Assembly: GCA_027575765.1 (NCBI GenBank)
Contig: JANBPT010000138.1
Span: forward strand, 1 to 64,000
Source of the DNA: Tieghemiomyces parasiticus
Lineage: Eukaryota; Kickxellomycota; Dimargaritomycetes; Dimargaritales; Dimargaritaceae
Direction of reading: 5' to 3'
DNA length: 64,000 nt
A program made the translations under genes and the position numbers. Every line of letters starts with the position of its first letter. Within the stretch, counting starts at the first letter, position 1. Shown here one piece after another: positions 44,440 to 55,529 of the stretch. The notes beneath the pieces were generated by a model. It ran no database searches and was not told the DNA's origin. It was given only the letters and a program-made list of their open reading frames with translations.

Positions 44440-44907
44440 ATGGGACGTATAGCTGCACACGGTTCATCTAGTCAGCCCACCCCCTGGGGCAGCTATAATA
44501 AATGCGGGCGGCATAGCGCCGTTGAGGGAGTCAAAATAGCGGTTGTGGTAGCAGTGTGCGAGAGACGCGTTCAAAGGAGAATCTGCCCTTTTACTTCTCT
44601 AACTGCCACGCTAGCGGGTGAGGTTCAGGCCTCTGCTTTTTTTTTCAACGAGGGACAACGGTTTATCTCTCTTGGTATCGTGCTCTGGATGTCCATGGCC
44701 ATCCAAGCGCCGGAATGGTTGCACGGACATGACCCAGGTACATCGAGTTACCTCGGCCCACCAATCGCCTTGGGTTACCAGAATTGTTTATCAAACTTGG
44801 CGCTCGAGACGATATCAGTTTTTGGCCTCCGCTCTACACTCTGTACTCGGCTTTCTTCCGCTTCCGTTGAGGGGTTAATAAGAGCCCGTAAGCGCCACGA
44901 TAGATGA
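44440..44907 (+). CDS. hypothetical protein, weak candidate
   Basis: 155-codon frame from ATG 44440 to TGA, the longest in this gene-poor stretch; the frame is open for 48 more codons upstream but without ATG. TATATAAA lies 50 nt before the ATG. The predicted product has two moderately hydrophobic patches (VKIAVVVAVCE and ISLGIVLWMSMAI), five or so cysteines and a basic end (RARKRHDR). No domain recognised. Codon use lacks the strong G/C third-position bias of firm genes here, so it may be a chance frame. Confidence 0.25.
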   Translation: MGRIAAHGSSSQPTPWGSYNKCGRHSAVEGVKIAVVVAVCERRVQRRICPFTSLTATLAGEVQASAFFFNEGQRFISLGIVLWMSMAIQAPEWLHGHDPGTSSYLGPPIALGYQNCLSNLALETISVFGLRSTLCTRLSSASVEGLIRARKRHDR

Positions 44908-45703
44908 GCCGCGCGAACGCCCATCCTCTTCAATATGGCCAGCAAGCACTGACGCCTCGGCCTGCTAATGTACTTCGGAGGTGGGGGGGTCACGGTAGGT
45001 CCGCCTCACTCCCCTAATACTCGTTTGCGGCGTCCACCAGCTGGCCGTGAGTGGCTCGATGCGGGGCTGCTCTCGGCGGATAGATCCCGTATATCATCAT
45101 GGTGATTTCTCGTTGCTTACCTTTTAACACTCGCTGCACTGCCTGCCCGCATTGAAAAAGATTAAATAGTAAAAAAAAGCGAGCAATCCCCCCCAACCTC
45201 CTTTTCTACCCACTTAAAGCTTCCATCCGAGGGGTGTAAATCTTAGCCCCCCACCATACACCACGGTTCCTGTCTGGTACAGCCCTCAGCGCCTCCTCTG
45301 GACACACACTTCTACCGCGTCTTTCCCCCCCTTTCATTTTTATGTGGTGCATCTTTTAGGATTTTGGTGGGCCGTTGTAGAGGTGGCTGCTCCAATTTGA
45401 AGCATACACAAATCCGAGCAACTTAGCCTCGCGTATGTTAAAACACCATCCACTCGAGTGCTCGGGTGGCTGTGGGCGATGTCGTTAAGAATGGGCATCA
45501 CTCAATTTATCAACAACTTAAAGTCCTTTTTGGCCCCGAAGGCTGATGGACCACCGCCTCCTCCGGCCCTTGTTTAGATATACGCTGCCTTACAGGAGTA
45601 ATTGCATTGCCTCTTAGCTGTTCTAAGCGCTGTCTATTTGGCTGTTGGGATCGTGGGCTATAGAGAGTACTCCCTTGTTCAGTGTGGCAGAGTGGAGCTC
45701 CAG

Positions 45704-45721
45704 CGGGTCGGGTCGGGTCGG
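45704..45721. repeat. (GGGTC)n short tandem repeat
   Basis: Three to four copies of the pentamer GGGTC. Confidence 0.75.
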
Positions 45722-46553
45722 GCTAAGTTTCGAGGAGTACGCAATTTACTGTTACCCCGGTTGGTGCCGTAAGATAATGATCCAACCACGCATTCCCTGC
45801 AGTGAGCTACCTTACTCAATTACCTAGTGGACTCCTAGAACAGCTATCCATGCTCTAAAGGGCCGGCAGCGCGGCTGCCATAGGTACTCAAGGCACAGCA
45901 CACGCGCGGCACCTCTCTACCTCTGGACCTGTTGCAGGGCGTTAGTATGGCACACTAGCTGTCAATCAGGGGGGAGGGGAGGCTCAAAGCGTCTCTCAAG
46001 CAGCCAGTAGTTGCCCAGCGAGAGGTTAAACGGTTAGCCAGCCTCATCTCCCTCACGTTTCACCCTCCGTGTTGCTTCTCAATTCCCAGCCTTCAGCCTG
46101 CGGAGATCCTTTCCCCTCACTCAACATTGCCATTCGTAGCGGAGCGGACCAAGGATGGAGCAGCACCTCACCAACCAGCGCCACCAGCCGCTGGCTCACT
46201 GTCCATCTGTTCCTCACTCGCCCTTCCTCTTGTTTATTCGTTCGCATGCCGACTGTTGATCCTTTACGAGTCAGTCTCCACATTCGGAAAGCATTTTCTG
46301 GCACCAACGCTCCGTTCCGGGTCAACTCGACATTGCTTTCGCGCCACTCTTACGCGCCCACTCCACTGCCACTAGCGCCTCTTTCTTGCTGTCTTCACCT
46401 TGCAATCTCTAAAAACTTGGACCCGGCCCAACTCCGCGCTCCTCTCCACTCCCACCGTCTCCTCCCCCCTGATTTCATACCGTTTATCTGCAGCCCGTCC
46501 CAGCCCCCTCACCTTCCTCACCCGCCCATATTGTTTTTCTACTGATACCAATC

Positions 46554-46561
46554 TATAAATA
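46554..46561 (+). promoter_or_regulatory. TATA box of Kre9-like gene 1
   Basis: TATAAATA about 245 nt upstream of ATG 46805, followed by a T/C-rich leader. Confidence 0.5.
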
Positions 46562-46804
46562 TCACACCCGTCGCCTACCATGAATAATTTCATCAACCCA
46601 CTCACATTTAGTCTCTTGCGCCACCCCTGCTCCCGCACTGTTTCACGACCACATCTGTTTTCCGTTACGTTACAATCCCGCTAATCCTGTACTGCGTACA
46701 CCCCCCTAGCCTTACGACCATTTTCTCGCATCACATTCCCAGCCTTATCTTTGCGAATACTTCCGCTCTTCTCTACTTTCACCACCCCGCCCTTAATAAT
46801 CACC

Positions 46805-47500
46805 ATGGTGTCCACCAAGTCCATCCTTTGCACCGCCGCCCTCCTCGTGGCCGCCGCCCTGCCCGCCCAGGCCATCTACCGTATCAACAACCCGGTGGCC
46901 GGCACCATCTGGCAGGCTGGCCAGACTGTGACAATCGGCTGGTACGATGACAACAGTCCGGCTGTGGCTGACGGTACCCCGGTGACCCTGTCGCTGTACA
47001 GCAACAGCGGCAGCGACTCCAACAACATGGACAACCTGCAGACCATCACCTCCGTTGCTGGTAGCAAGGGTAGCACCACTTTCACGGTCCCTAGCACGCT
47101 CGTCAACGGGGCTGGCTACTCCGTGGCCATCTCCTACTCCGGTGGCGAGCCTAGGTACAGCCACTTCTTCACTGTGACCGGTGGCCGTGCCGATACCTCC
47201 TCCGTCTCCGCTTCCTCCTCGGACTCGGATTCTGTGTCCGTTACCACCAAATCCGCCACTTCGACCGCCACGGCCACCAGCACCTCCATGTCCACTGTCA
47301 CCTCCTCCGCGTCTCGCTCCTCGGTCTCTTCCTCGGCCGCTTCCTCGGCTTCCAGCAAGCGTCCTGCTTCGTCCGCTGCCTCCAGCGACGACGCTTCCCC
47401 TACTGACGAGGATGACTCCACTTCTAGTGCGTCCAACCAGACCATCCTTAGCCTGAGTGCCCTTTCCGCCGTGGCCTTCTCTCTGTTGACCCGTGCCTAA
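46805..47500 (+). CDS. Kre9/Knh1-like GPI-anchored cell-wall protein 1
   Basis: Intronless, 231 residues. Signal peptide of about 21 residues (MVSTKSILC, hydrophobic, cleavage at AQA|IY). The next ~95 residues match the Ser-Thr-rich GPI-anchored membrane family (PF10342, Kre9/Knh1 N-terminal): INNPVAGTIWQAGQTVTIGW, then TLSLYSNSG, VAGSKGSTTFTVPSTLVNG, YSVAISYSG and YSHFFTV. A Ser/Thr-rich stalk of about 80 residues follows, likely O-mannosylated. It ends in a hydrophobic C-terminus (LSLSALSAVAFSLL) after a small-residue omega region, as for GPI attachment. Family members act in beta-glucan assembly or wall structure. A paralogue lies 3.5 kb downstream on the same strand. Confidence 0.86.
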   Translation: MVSTKSILCTAALLVAAALPAQAIYRINNPVAGTIWQAGQTVTIGWYDDNSPAVADGTPVTLSLYSNSGSDSNNMDNLQTITSVAGSKGSTTFTVPSTLVNGAGYSVAISYSGGEPRYSHFFTVTGGRADTSSVSASSSDSDSVSVTTKSATSTATATSTSMSTVTSSASRSSVSSSAASSASSKRPASSAASSDDASPTDEDDSTSSASNQTILSLSALSAVAFSLLTRA

Positions 47501-47512
47501 ATGCTATACTAC

Positions 47513-47529
47513 ATTATTATTATTATTAT
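47513..47529. repeat. (ATT)n microsatellite in the 3' UTR
   Basis: ATT trinucleotide run directly after the stop codon of Kre9-like gene 1. Confidence 0.8.
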
Positions 47530-50500
47530 AAAATAATATTTCTTTATTAGTATTTCAGCCTTTCCGTAACTATAGTCGTAATTTTTTTGGTAATAAGACG
47601 GGTTTGGTACCCCCAAACTTCGATAAACCATGATAATTTATTATTCACCCAAGCGGTAGTACTTGTCGCTAGTTGTTGACCTTGATACGGCAAGTCCCAA
47701 AAGATGACCTGGATGGCCGCATCTAGGATCTCATGTGCGGCTTACCCGTTGCTTTGCTTTAGAACCTGGCGTCAACGTTGACTAGTGGTTGTTTGGACTG
47801 GGCATGGTGAAATTAAGAGCGCGGACTCTGAAACAGATTATGACTCATATTGACGTAGTGACCATGGACTTTCCGGTTCGTTTCTATTTCTTGGCCTACT
47901 TTACCAACGTTTACCACACGTTCGTCTTACATTCCGAGTCACCATTCAGTTGCCTGATACGACTCAGACCAACCTGTAACCACGAGTATGGCGTTTTCGT
48001 ATTTCGACTGCTCCTATCCCTACCTTTATTACATGTTAGGCAGCATGTTCGGATACCAACGCACATGTCCCCTTGTGTTGACCATATTTATATTCTTAGC
48101 ACTCACAGCCCTCTTCAAGCCTTAAGCAACAAATTATTACCTCGCGTACCGCTATTTCCTTTATTCGTATCTCTATTGTGTTGCCCTCTCGCTCAAGGCG
48201 GTAGTCTTCCATCACACCTAGTCTCAACTTCATTTTCGGGAAGATGAGACACGGTTTGGAGTAGTTGAAGGGCCTGGCTCGGGTTCCTCCTCCATGGTAG
48301 GAAGGGCTTGGGCTCCAGTCGAATTCGACTCCAAAGTCAGAGGGTCGCCATCATCTGTAAACGCGCCTATTTAAAGCGGACGAATAGTCCATTCGTATTA
48401 ATTAAGTATCCTTTACACCTCAGGATTCACATCATCTTCCTCCCTTCCTCCCTCGGGCCGCACACCCCGCTACAATGGAGATGGCGAATCGTTGGAGACG
48501 GAGGACGTAGTGGTGTCGCCTAACCCCTTGCGCTGAACCGGATACAGTGGACACTTTGTACGTGTTGGCCATGAGTTGTTACCATTATCGGCCCCGTTTA
48601 TAATACGGAAGAGCTGGCAGCGACTGGTTTAACCCGCAGGCGCGATTCTACAGATCCCAGCTGGGCCAACTGGTGGACTCCCAACCTCAATAAGTCGGCG
48701 TAGCCCGCTTTCGTTCTTGAGCGAGTCTTATGAGACTAATCCTCCATTGAATTGTCAATCACACGTGACCATGCGTTTAGCTGAAAGCTCCACCAAGTGT
48801 AAAAACAAAACTGTGGTAGCAACCGAAGTATCATATTAAGGACGGCGGAGATATTTCTCTATTACATTACATTACGACGATTATATGGACGCCGTATATA
48901 AACAAACACCCGGCACATACCATTGAAAGTGAGCAGGGTATGCATGTGCTACCAGTGTCCACCTGATCATGACTCTGGACAAGGCCGCACCTGAAACATA
49001 GTTTAACCCAACGGAGTCTAGGGTCTCCCAGCCCACCCGCTAGAGTTGACCACTGGCTATCAGTGACATCCAATTCACGCCGTTTCGCTCCGTCCGACTT
49101 GGAGTCGGAGCACAAGTAGGTGTGGCGGATGGGGTGGGGTTTGGATATCCAGGAGTTGCCTGGATAGGGCAGATAAATTATCTATACTTAGGACGGTAGG
49201 GATGTGATTGGATAGATCTATACACCGTCAGCAGTGCCGGTGGTAGGACGGAACGAGGTGGAGTAGGGGAAGGGGAGGCGAAGCAAAGCGATATAACCAA
49301 GCAAAAGCGGGACCTTGATACGAATAAATAAATAAAATGGCGGGCGAGCTGTGAATAGAAGCAGGACGGTGGTGGTGATGCGGGGTGTACAGCCTCCCAC
49401 GCTGCCGCCTATACGTCTTGGCCGCCTCCCTTCGTGCAGCGCCGCGACACGAGTGGGCCGGATAAACGGCGTCAGTGCCACTTACCTCTATAGCTATCTC
49501 CCTATTCATGCCTTGCTCCGAATTCGTGAAATGAAAGTAGCACGAGTCTAAGCCACACCGGCATTTCTCCGTCTCCACACACCGCTCCTCCCCACCTTCT
49601 TCTCGCGTATGGTTTGGTCGGCCTCCACGGTCAGAACCAGGTCCCCCCTCGTGGTATCCCACACACTAGCCCCTCCTTTCACACGGATTCCAACCTATCT
49701 ATGGTACATTATCGCTCCGGCGTAGCCTTCCCAGGCGTGGACCGTACGCTTACAGGCTTGTCACGGTCCTCCATTCCCCTCTGCTTGAGGCATGCGGGTG
49801 GCGTCTGGGCCTGTCGGACATGCGTGGCGTCGTTTCGGCCGCCCACCTCGCTCCTGAAGGACTACGTAGGCTACTTCCGATGCAGCGACATCCACCACAA
49901 GGAGTCGAGAATACGCCTGCGCAATCAAACGAAAGATAATCATTAATAATAATATAAATAATACTTACCTCCGTTGTGCGCCGAACCTCTGGGCTCCCGC
50001 CTATCGGTCCATTCACTACTGCCCGCGACAGAATGTAAACACCGTGTCAACATAGGGGTCACTGATGGACACGTTCACACTAGGTGTGACGCGCTAGGTC
50101 TTGAAGGACGGAGTCCCTGAGTCGAGGGGCGGTGGGCTCTCATTACACCTACTTTAGGGACGAACCAATCGGTGGACTCCCAAAGTGGTAGCCGCGGCGG
50201 GGAAGACGACAGAGCCCGTTAGCCGTTAGTCCAGGTAATGATCGGAATGCGCAGTCCGGAGTTAGAGAAGACGTGTGTATGGGCTGAAGGGCCGGTGAGG
50301 GCGGAGGTGGCGAAGGAAAGAGAGGCTGCGACTGCCATCCAATGGTGGTCGCGTTGGCCAGGGTCTTGGCTACACAGTAACACCACCGCGTTTGGCCTCC
50401 CTAGGTGCCCCCCCTTTCCTTCGGGCCCTAACCGACACCCTCTCACTCACGTCCAGCGCGACTGTGTTTGGGTGGTACCCGTCCCCTCTGTAGCTGACCC

Positions 50501-50750
50501 TTTACGTCAATCTCAGCTGCCACTTTTCCCTGCCCCTTTCTTACCTGGCCACTGGTTACCATGACTATCAACTGGCTCGAGACTAGTCCTCCGGGTTCGC
50601 CGACCCCCAACCCCCTTTTGCCGCCGCCACTGTGCCATCCCCTCCTCCATCTTAACCGGGTATTTTTAGACACAGGGTTAGAGCGAGTGCCTGGAGTGCC
50701 CCCCCCTCTCCATCCGCATTCCGCCTCATCGCCGGCCCGAACTTTAGGGC

Positions 50751-50757
50751 TATAAAA
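50751..50757 (+). promoter_or_regulatory. TATA box of Kre9-like gene 2
   Basis: TATAAAA about 215 nt upstream of ATG 50967, same spacing style as Kre9-like gene 1. Confidence 0.55.
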
Positions 50758-50966
50758 CTACAGGGGGTTCCTCGCCCCCCCAGCCGGGATTTACCCAGCC
50801 ACTTCTGTTCAAAATTGCAATGAATAATATTTTCTGACGCGTGTTGATTTGTCTTGTAATCCCTTTACGACCCATTCCTCTTTCCATCTATACACTATCC
50901 TTCTTTACTATCATCTCTTTGGTAGGTCCTTTTCCACCTACCTTTCTCATCGCACACTTCTTCGCC

Positions 50967-51755
50967 ATGGTATCCACCACCGCCACCATCCTCCTCCTTA
51001 GCACCCTGGCCTTCGCCGGCGGCTGCTTCGCTGAACTCCGTGTAGGTTTCCCCAAGGAAGGCTCTAGCTGGGCGGCCGGCCAGATGGCCGAAATTCGCGT
51101 CTACGACGACGCCCTCAACAACGGCCCCCCGGCCAGTCAGCCGGCCATTTTTCTGGCCTACGGTGATAACTACAACAAGCAAATGATCCCCATCAGCCCC
51201 AGCTCGTACGCCAATGGCGTGTTCCAAGTGTACGTTCCCGACCTGGTCAGTGGTCGTGACTACGCCGTTGCCGTCGAGAACCCCAACGGTGGTGTCAACT
51301 ACGGTCACGAGTTTTCCGTGGCCGGTGCTGGCAGCATCGTGCTCCCCGGCCAACCTGGCTACACGTCTTCGCAGGATCAGGCCGCCGATGATTTCGAGGA
51401 CGCTATCACCTCATCCCACCCGCCGACCCGCAGTGCGCACGGCCGTGCTGCCTCGGCCACCGAGACCGAGATCGAGACCGAGACTGACGAGGCCACCCTC
51501 GTCAAGATTATCCCGACCCCTACCACCTCCTCATCCTCGGCTTCGAGCACTCTGTCCAGCGCCCTTTCTTCTATCACCGCCTCTACCGCCTCCACCACGT
51601 CGGACGCCAGCAAGACCCTCAAGTCGCAGACGAGCAAGGCTGCCAAGGCGACTCAGTCCCCCGATGACCCTGAAAGCTCGGCTACCACTCACCCCGTCCG
51701 GCTGGCCGGCCTCTCTCTAGGTGCCCTGGTTGTTGCCGGTGCCTACCTGCTCTAA
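50967..51755 (+). CDS. Kre9/Knh1-like GPI-anchored cell-wall protein 2
   Basis: Intronless, 262 residues. Start ATG 50967 in MVSTTATILLLS, a signal peptide cleaved near CFA|EL. The Kre9-like domain spans roughly residues 24-118: LRVGFPKEGSSWAAGQMAEI, IFLAYGDNYNKQMIPIS, VFQVYVPDLVSGRDYAVAVE and VNYGHEFSV. A Ser/Thr-rich stalk contains an acidic Glu-Thr repeat (ETEIETETDE), and the C-terminus is hydrophobic (LAGLSLGALVVAGAYLL) for GPI attachment. It shares the MVST start, domain order and size with the upstream gene but the sequences have diverged, so the duplication is probably old. Expected location is the outer plasma membrane or cell wall. Confidence 0.86.
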   Translation: MVSTTATILLLSTLAFAGGCFAELRVGFPKEGSSWAAGQMAEIRVYDDALNNGPPASQPAIFLAYGDNYNKQMIPISPSSYANGVFQVYVPDLVSGRDYAVAVENPNGGVNYGHEFSVAGAGSIVLPGQPGYTSSQDQAADDFEDAITSSHPPTRSAHGRAASATETEIETETDEATLVKIIPTPTTSSSSASSTLSSALSSITASTASTTSDASKTLKSQTSKAAKATQSPDDPESSATTHPVRLAGLSLGALVVAGAYLL

Positions 51756-53547
51756 ATGGGGTTATATAGCTTGTTTGTTACGATATTTATAGGGTCCACT
51801 ACTCTGCTTTTACCCTTATACACTTACGTCTAAAAATAGCCTCACCGCTTGCCAGCCCTTCCCGCGGCGACCACACTGCTTTCTGTAAACGGCTCGGCTG
51901 CCCAACCTGCTTGTTGACCATACCGCCGACGTAAGTTTCGTGCTCTAGTTTAATGTGCTCCTTCCTTTTTTTTCCCCATCTTCTTATTCTCTATCATATT
52001 AACTAGTCCCTTTTTTATCAGTATGTCTGCATATGGTTTTTGTGCTATCGGTGGCCCATACGGTAGTTATTTGGATCCATTTCGATATCATTATTGTAGA
52101 TTTAGGGAGATAATCGGATAATATAGATACTAAGACGCGAGAGAATAAAAAGTGAACGTGGAAAATGGGTGAAGTGAACAAAAAGCTACACATGATTATC
52201 CGCGTGAGGCATGTGGCGAAGGGGGGGATTGGAAGCCCGAGTCTGAAACGGCAGAGAGTAAAATGAGGATTATGCACAGGGTGGGGGAGGTTTTGACGAA
52301 GTCTACGCTACTTGAGCTCCGCACTGGCTGTTGGACTGACGGCCAAGAAAGACATCTCGAGCAGTCGGATGCAGCCCAGTCCCTGGGCAGGCTTGGTTAT
52401 CGAATCTATCAGCTCATTGTTGGTATTTTTTTTTTATCATTGAGACGGGGAAGGTCTGGAAGCAACCCCTTTCCTTCCTCCCTCGGATTGAGTGGGAGGG
52501 GGGTAGGTGTATACATAACCAACATGATGGCGTAACCACTAGAAGAGAGAAGGATGGTGTGAGACGGTGGCAAGGGATGTCCCTCTCCTTGTGTACACCA
52601 AAGAGACATGCTGGGGCTTCGCTCGAGGCTACACAAGCTAATGGCGGCGGGACGCTGGATAGCGTAACGGTGGGAGAAATGCGCCGAATAGGAAGTTAAT
52701 GCAAGTTGGCATGGATAATGGTGGGAGGGAGGGAGGGGATGGCCAGGCTAGTTTTGCATTATAGCACCAAACCCCCCCCCCCCCTTCCCCTCTACTCATG
52801 TTGAAGTACAGGCTTAGTGAAGTCAAACACACAAGGTAATTCGATGCGTAGTACAGGACAAGGGGTGTATGTGTGTAGAATCGGGCCAGACGGTCAAGAA
52901 TAATATAATAACTGACAGGTATAATCTAAACTCCGAAACCAAACGGCCGAGGCGTAAACCCATGATTTAGCGCTGGGAGGGGGGGGGAATGTAAAGGTAG
53001 TGCCGATTGAGGAAGATTGTGCGCGAGTAGAGCAAATATATACATCACATTTGGGTATCTTAACGGCCTCGGGTAAATAAAGCACTTGACCCATTTCGTA
53101 TGCCTTATGTGCAGACGGGAATAGGTTCGTAAGGTGCCTTTTAGTGTAGTTGGGAGGTTTGGCCCAGGCCATCTCGAATTAGGGAGCAGTGCCAGTTTGG
53201 CACCGACCTTTGGTCGGAAGAAGGGTAAGTGCTACCTTCCGGATCTGAATAATAGTAGGCCTTCCACTTATCCAAGGACCGCCGACCTGGAAGAGTGAAG
53301 GTGCCCTGGCGAGCCCTTCTCTTCCTCTTCCTCCGGCTACGCTTTCACTAATCAGGTATTGCATTTGGCCCAGGGAAATACTCGGGTGCTTTAGTTGGAT
53401 ATAATGCATTGGGCAATAAAAAAAGACACGCTAAGAAACCGAAGGCGCTAGTCGTTACAGATTCGCTCTAAAGTGCGTGGATGGCCCGGCTACACGAGAG
53501 AAATAAAAAAATAAAAAAACAACAACAGGGAATCACCATCGGACGGC
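51756..53547. other. intergenic
   Basis: 3' side of Kre9-like gene 2 and of bleomycin hydrolase. Homopolymer C (near 52770) and T runs are present. No gene accepted. Confidence 0.55.
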
Positions 53548-55529
53548 TTAGACTGCCAGGCTGCCCATCGGGTCCCAGGCCTTTAGCACGGTGGGTTCCA
53601 GGGTCAGCAGCTCGCGAACATCCTCGGGGAGGTCATTCTTGTTGACAACGATCTGGTACAGGTACTCCTCGAACCAGCGGTCGGACATACACAGGAACCC
53701 CTTCTCGCCGTGGTCCTCGCCCCATGAGTTCTCAATGCGCCAGCGGGTAGGCTTGCCGTTACTGTCGAGGTGGACGCCGCTGATCATCATGGCGTGGGTC
53801 ATGAGGCTCTCGCGGTACTCCAGGCGCTGGGCCTTGCTGAGCACGAACTCCACACCAAAGGCCGACTGGTAATCGAGAGCCTCCATGTCCAGGACGCCAC
53901 TGCGGCGCGCCAAGAACTGGCCCACGTCGCAGCCGAACCACACAGGCTTGCCTTGCTTGATGGCCTCGGCGGTAAACTTTTTGAGTTCGTCAATCTCCAG
54001 GTTCAGGTGGCGCACCTGGCGGCCGCCCTTGACGTTGCCCAGAAAGTCGACCGTGTAGGTCTGGCGGTACTCGTTGCGCGGGTCGTTAACCACGGACACG
54101 TAGTCCGGGAGGTGCACCTTGACGTGGTCGTGGTAAAACTCGAGGGGGGAGAGGCCCTCGTGGGCGTGGTACTTGCCCTCCTTATCGCGATAGGTCCAGT
54201 CCACGGTCTTGGGGGGCTCGCCCATGGTGATGGCCAGGATCTTGTAGATCTGCTCAAGCATTTTACTCTTCTTTACGCGGATATCTTCGACCGACACATT
54301 GTCGGCGTGCCACTGGCGGATCTGGTAGGCGTAGTCGCGCAGCTTCTTCTGGATCAAGCCGTTCATTTGGCGGGTGTTGGAGGTGTGGAAGCTCTCCGGA
54401 TAATACTTCTTGGGCACCACACCGTACTTCTCAACCAGGGCCACAAACATGTCCCACTGGCCGCCGTCCGCAGCCGGATCGGTTAGTAGGAAGCTAACGG
54501 TCCGGTCGTCCACCTCCTTGTCGCGGAGGTCGATGATCGACTCGAGGAACCAGTTGCACTTTTCGAGTTTGTCGTAAAAGAAGACAAAGGGCTGAGAAAG
54601 TTCCAAATCATCAATCTTGTACCTGTGGAGCGAAGGGGGCAGCAGCGGGGTGGCAGATGAAGAAAAACACGTTAGATAACCGAGTGAGGACCCATTGCGC
54701 TATCGTGGCAGTGAGCTCTAAGGCTAGCGATGGTGTTGCGATGCACTTATGACTAGTAAGATCTAACGACTTACTCGGAAAGCATGGGAATGCGCAGGGC
54801 GTTGAGACCGGCAAAGATCCAGCAGCGGCCGCTGGATTTTTGATTAGTGATCTTGCCCTCCAGCTCCAACTTCTCGGAGAAGATATGGGGCAGGTCCAAG
54901 ACGGCCTTGCGGTTCTCGAGCGTGGGGACCAGGGCGGCCTCGACTAGCACATTGCTGGCGAGGCGGTTGCGCGGGTCGCTCTCGAACAAGTTCCTAGGGG
55001 GCGGGGGCGCGCGTGAAACAATCGAAAGCTATAGTCAGTCTTAATGGCGGAGGTGGGGAAATGAGGGCAGTGGTGGACCAGCTTGTTCAGATACAGTGGT
55101 CGATCCACCAGGGTCAGACACAGTAAGTGTAGGTGATGGAGACCAAGTGGCACTCGGAGGTAGTGAAGTGTCCACAGTTCAACAGGCCTTCCGGAGTAGA
55201 CAGCCGGGGCTTTCCCATCCTCAGAACCAATCGTAACGGTAATACACGCTGGCGAAAGCCCTAAACACTGCCGGGCGTGAGGTTGCTCCCATCCTCAACC
55301 AGAGCGGATCGGAATTGGCGTCTGTTCCGGAGGTTCTCGATAAAGAAGCCGCCATTTTTCTGACTGTGTTGGCGGGGAGACACTGTTCATTTCCTTAGAA
55401 AGTAGTACGGTGCGCACCGGAAGGTCGGGAGTTGGTTACTTACTGGAAATCGTCGACATCATTGATGGTGATGGCGGCTGGGTCAGCCACGATGGGCTCG
55501 GAGGTAACCTTGGCCTGATGCGTACCCAT
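53548..55529 (-). CDS. BLMH: bleomycin hydrolase / aminopeptidase C-type cysteine protease (C1B)
   Basis: Exons 55529-55444, 54993-54775 and 54622-53548; phases close and give 459 residues, the family length. This cytosolic papain-fold aminopeptidase forms hexameric barrels and clears peptides and homocysteine thiolactone; it corresponds to yeast Lap3. Catalytic residues are visible: Gln80 and Cys86 in NQKSSGRCWIF, His378 in ESLMTHAMMISG and Asn400 in IENSWGEDHG. Other hallmarks are DGGQWDMFVALVEKYGVVPK, PLEFYHDHV and the C-terminal DPMGSLA, whose tail normally threads into the active site. The first intron (about 450 nt) splits DDFQ from NLFESDPRN; an extra acceptor inside it was rejected because it breaks phase. 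Confidence 0.96.

Larger units (their letters stand above)
44908..46804. other. gene-poor intergenic region, second part
   Basis: Nothing coding accepted. A short tandem GGGTC repeat lies at 45704-45721. The last 250 bases are the T/C-rich leader of the first Kre9-like gene with TATAAATA at 46554. Confidence 0.5.
47501..50966. other. intergenic between the two Kre9-like paralogues
   Basis: 3.5 kb with no accepted gene. Short frames near 47.8-48.2 and 49.6-49.9 kb are unsupported. The right end has TATAAAA at 50751 and the leader of the second paralogue. Confidence 0.5.

Noticed and set aside
47804..48247. 148-codon Leu/Phe/His-rich frame between the Kre9-like genes
   Set aside because: Composition reflects T/C-rich noncoding sequence; no promoter, splice sites or domain.
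55200..55440. Extra exon in bleomycin hydrolase after the internal CACAG acceptor
   Set aside because: It breaks the reading phase; direct joining of 55444 to 54993 restores DDFQ-NLFESDPRN exactly.
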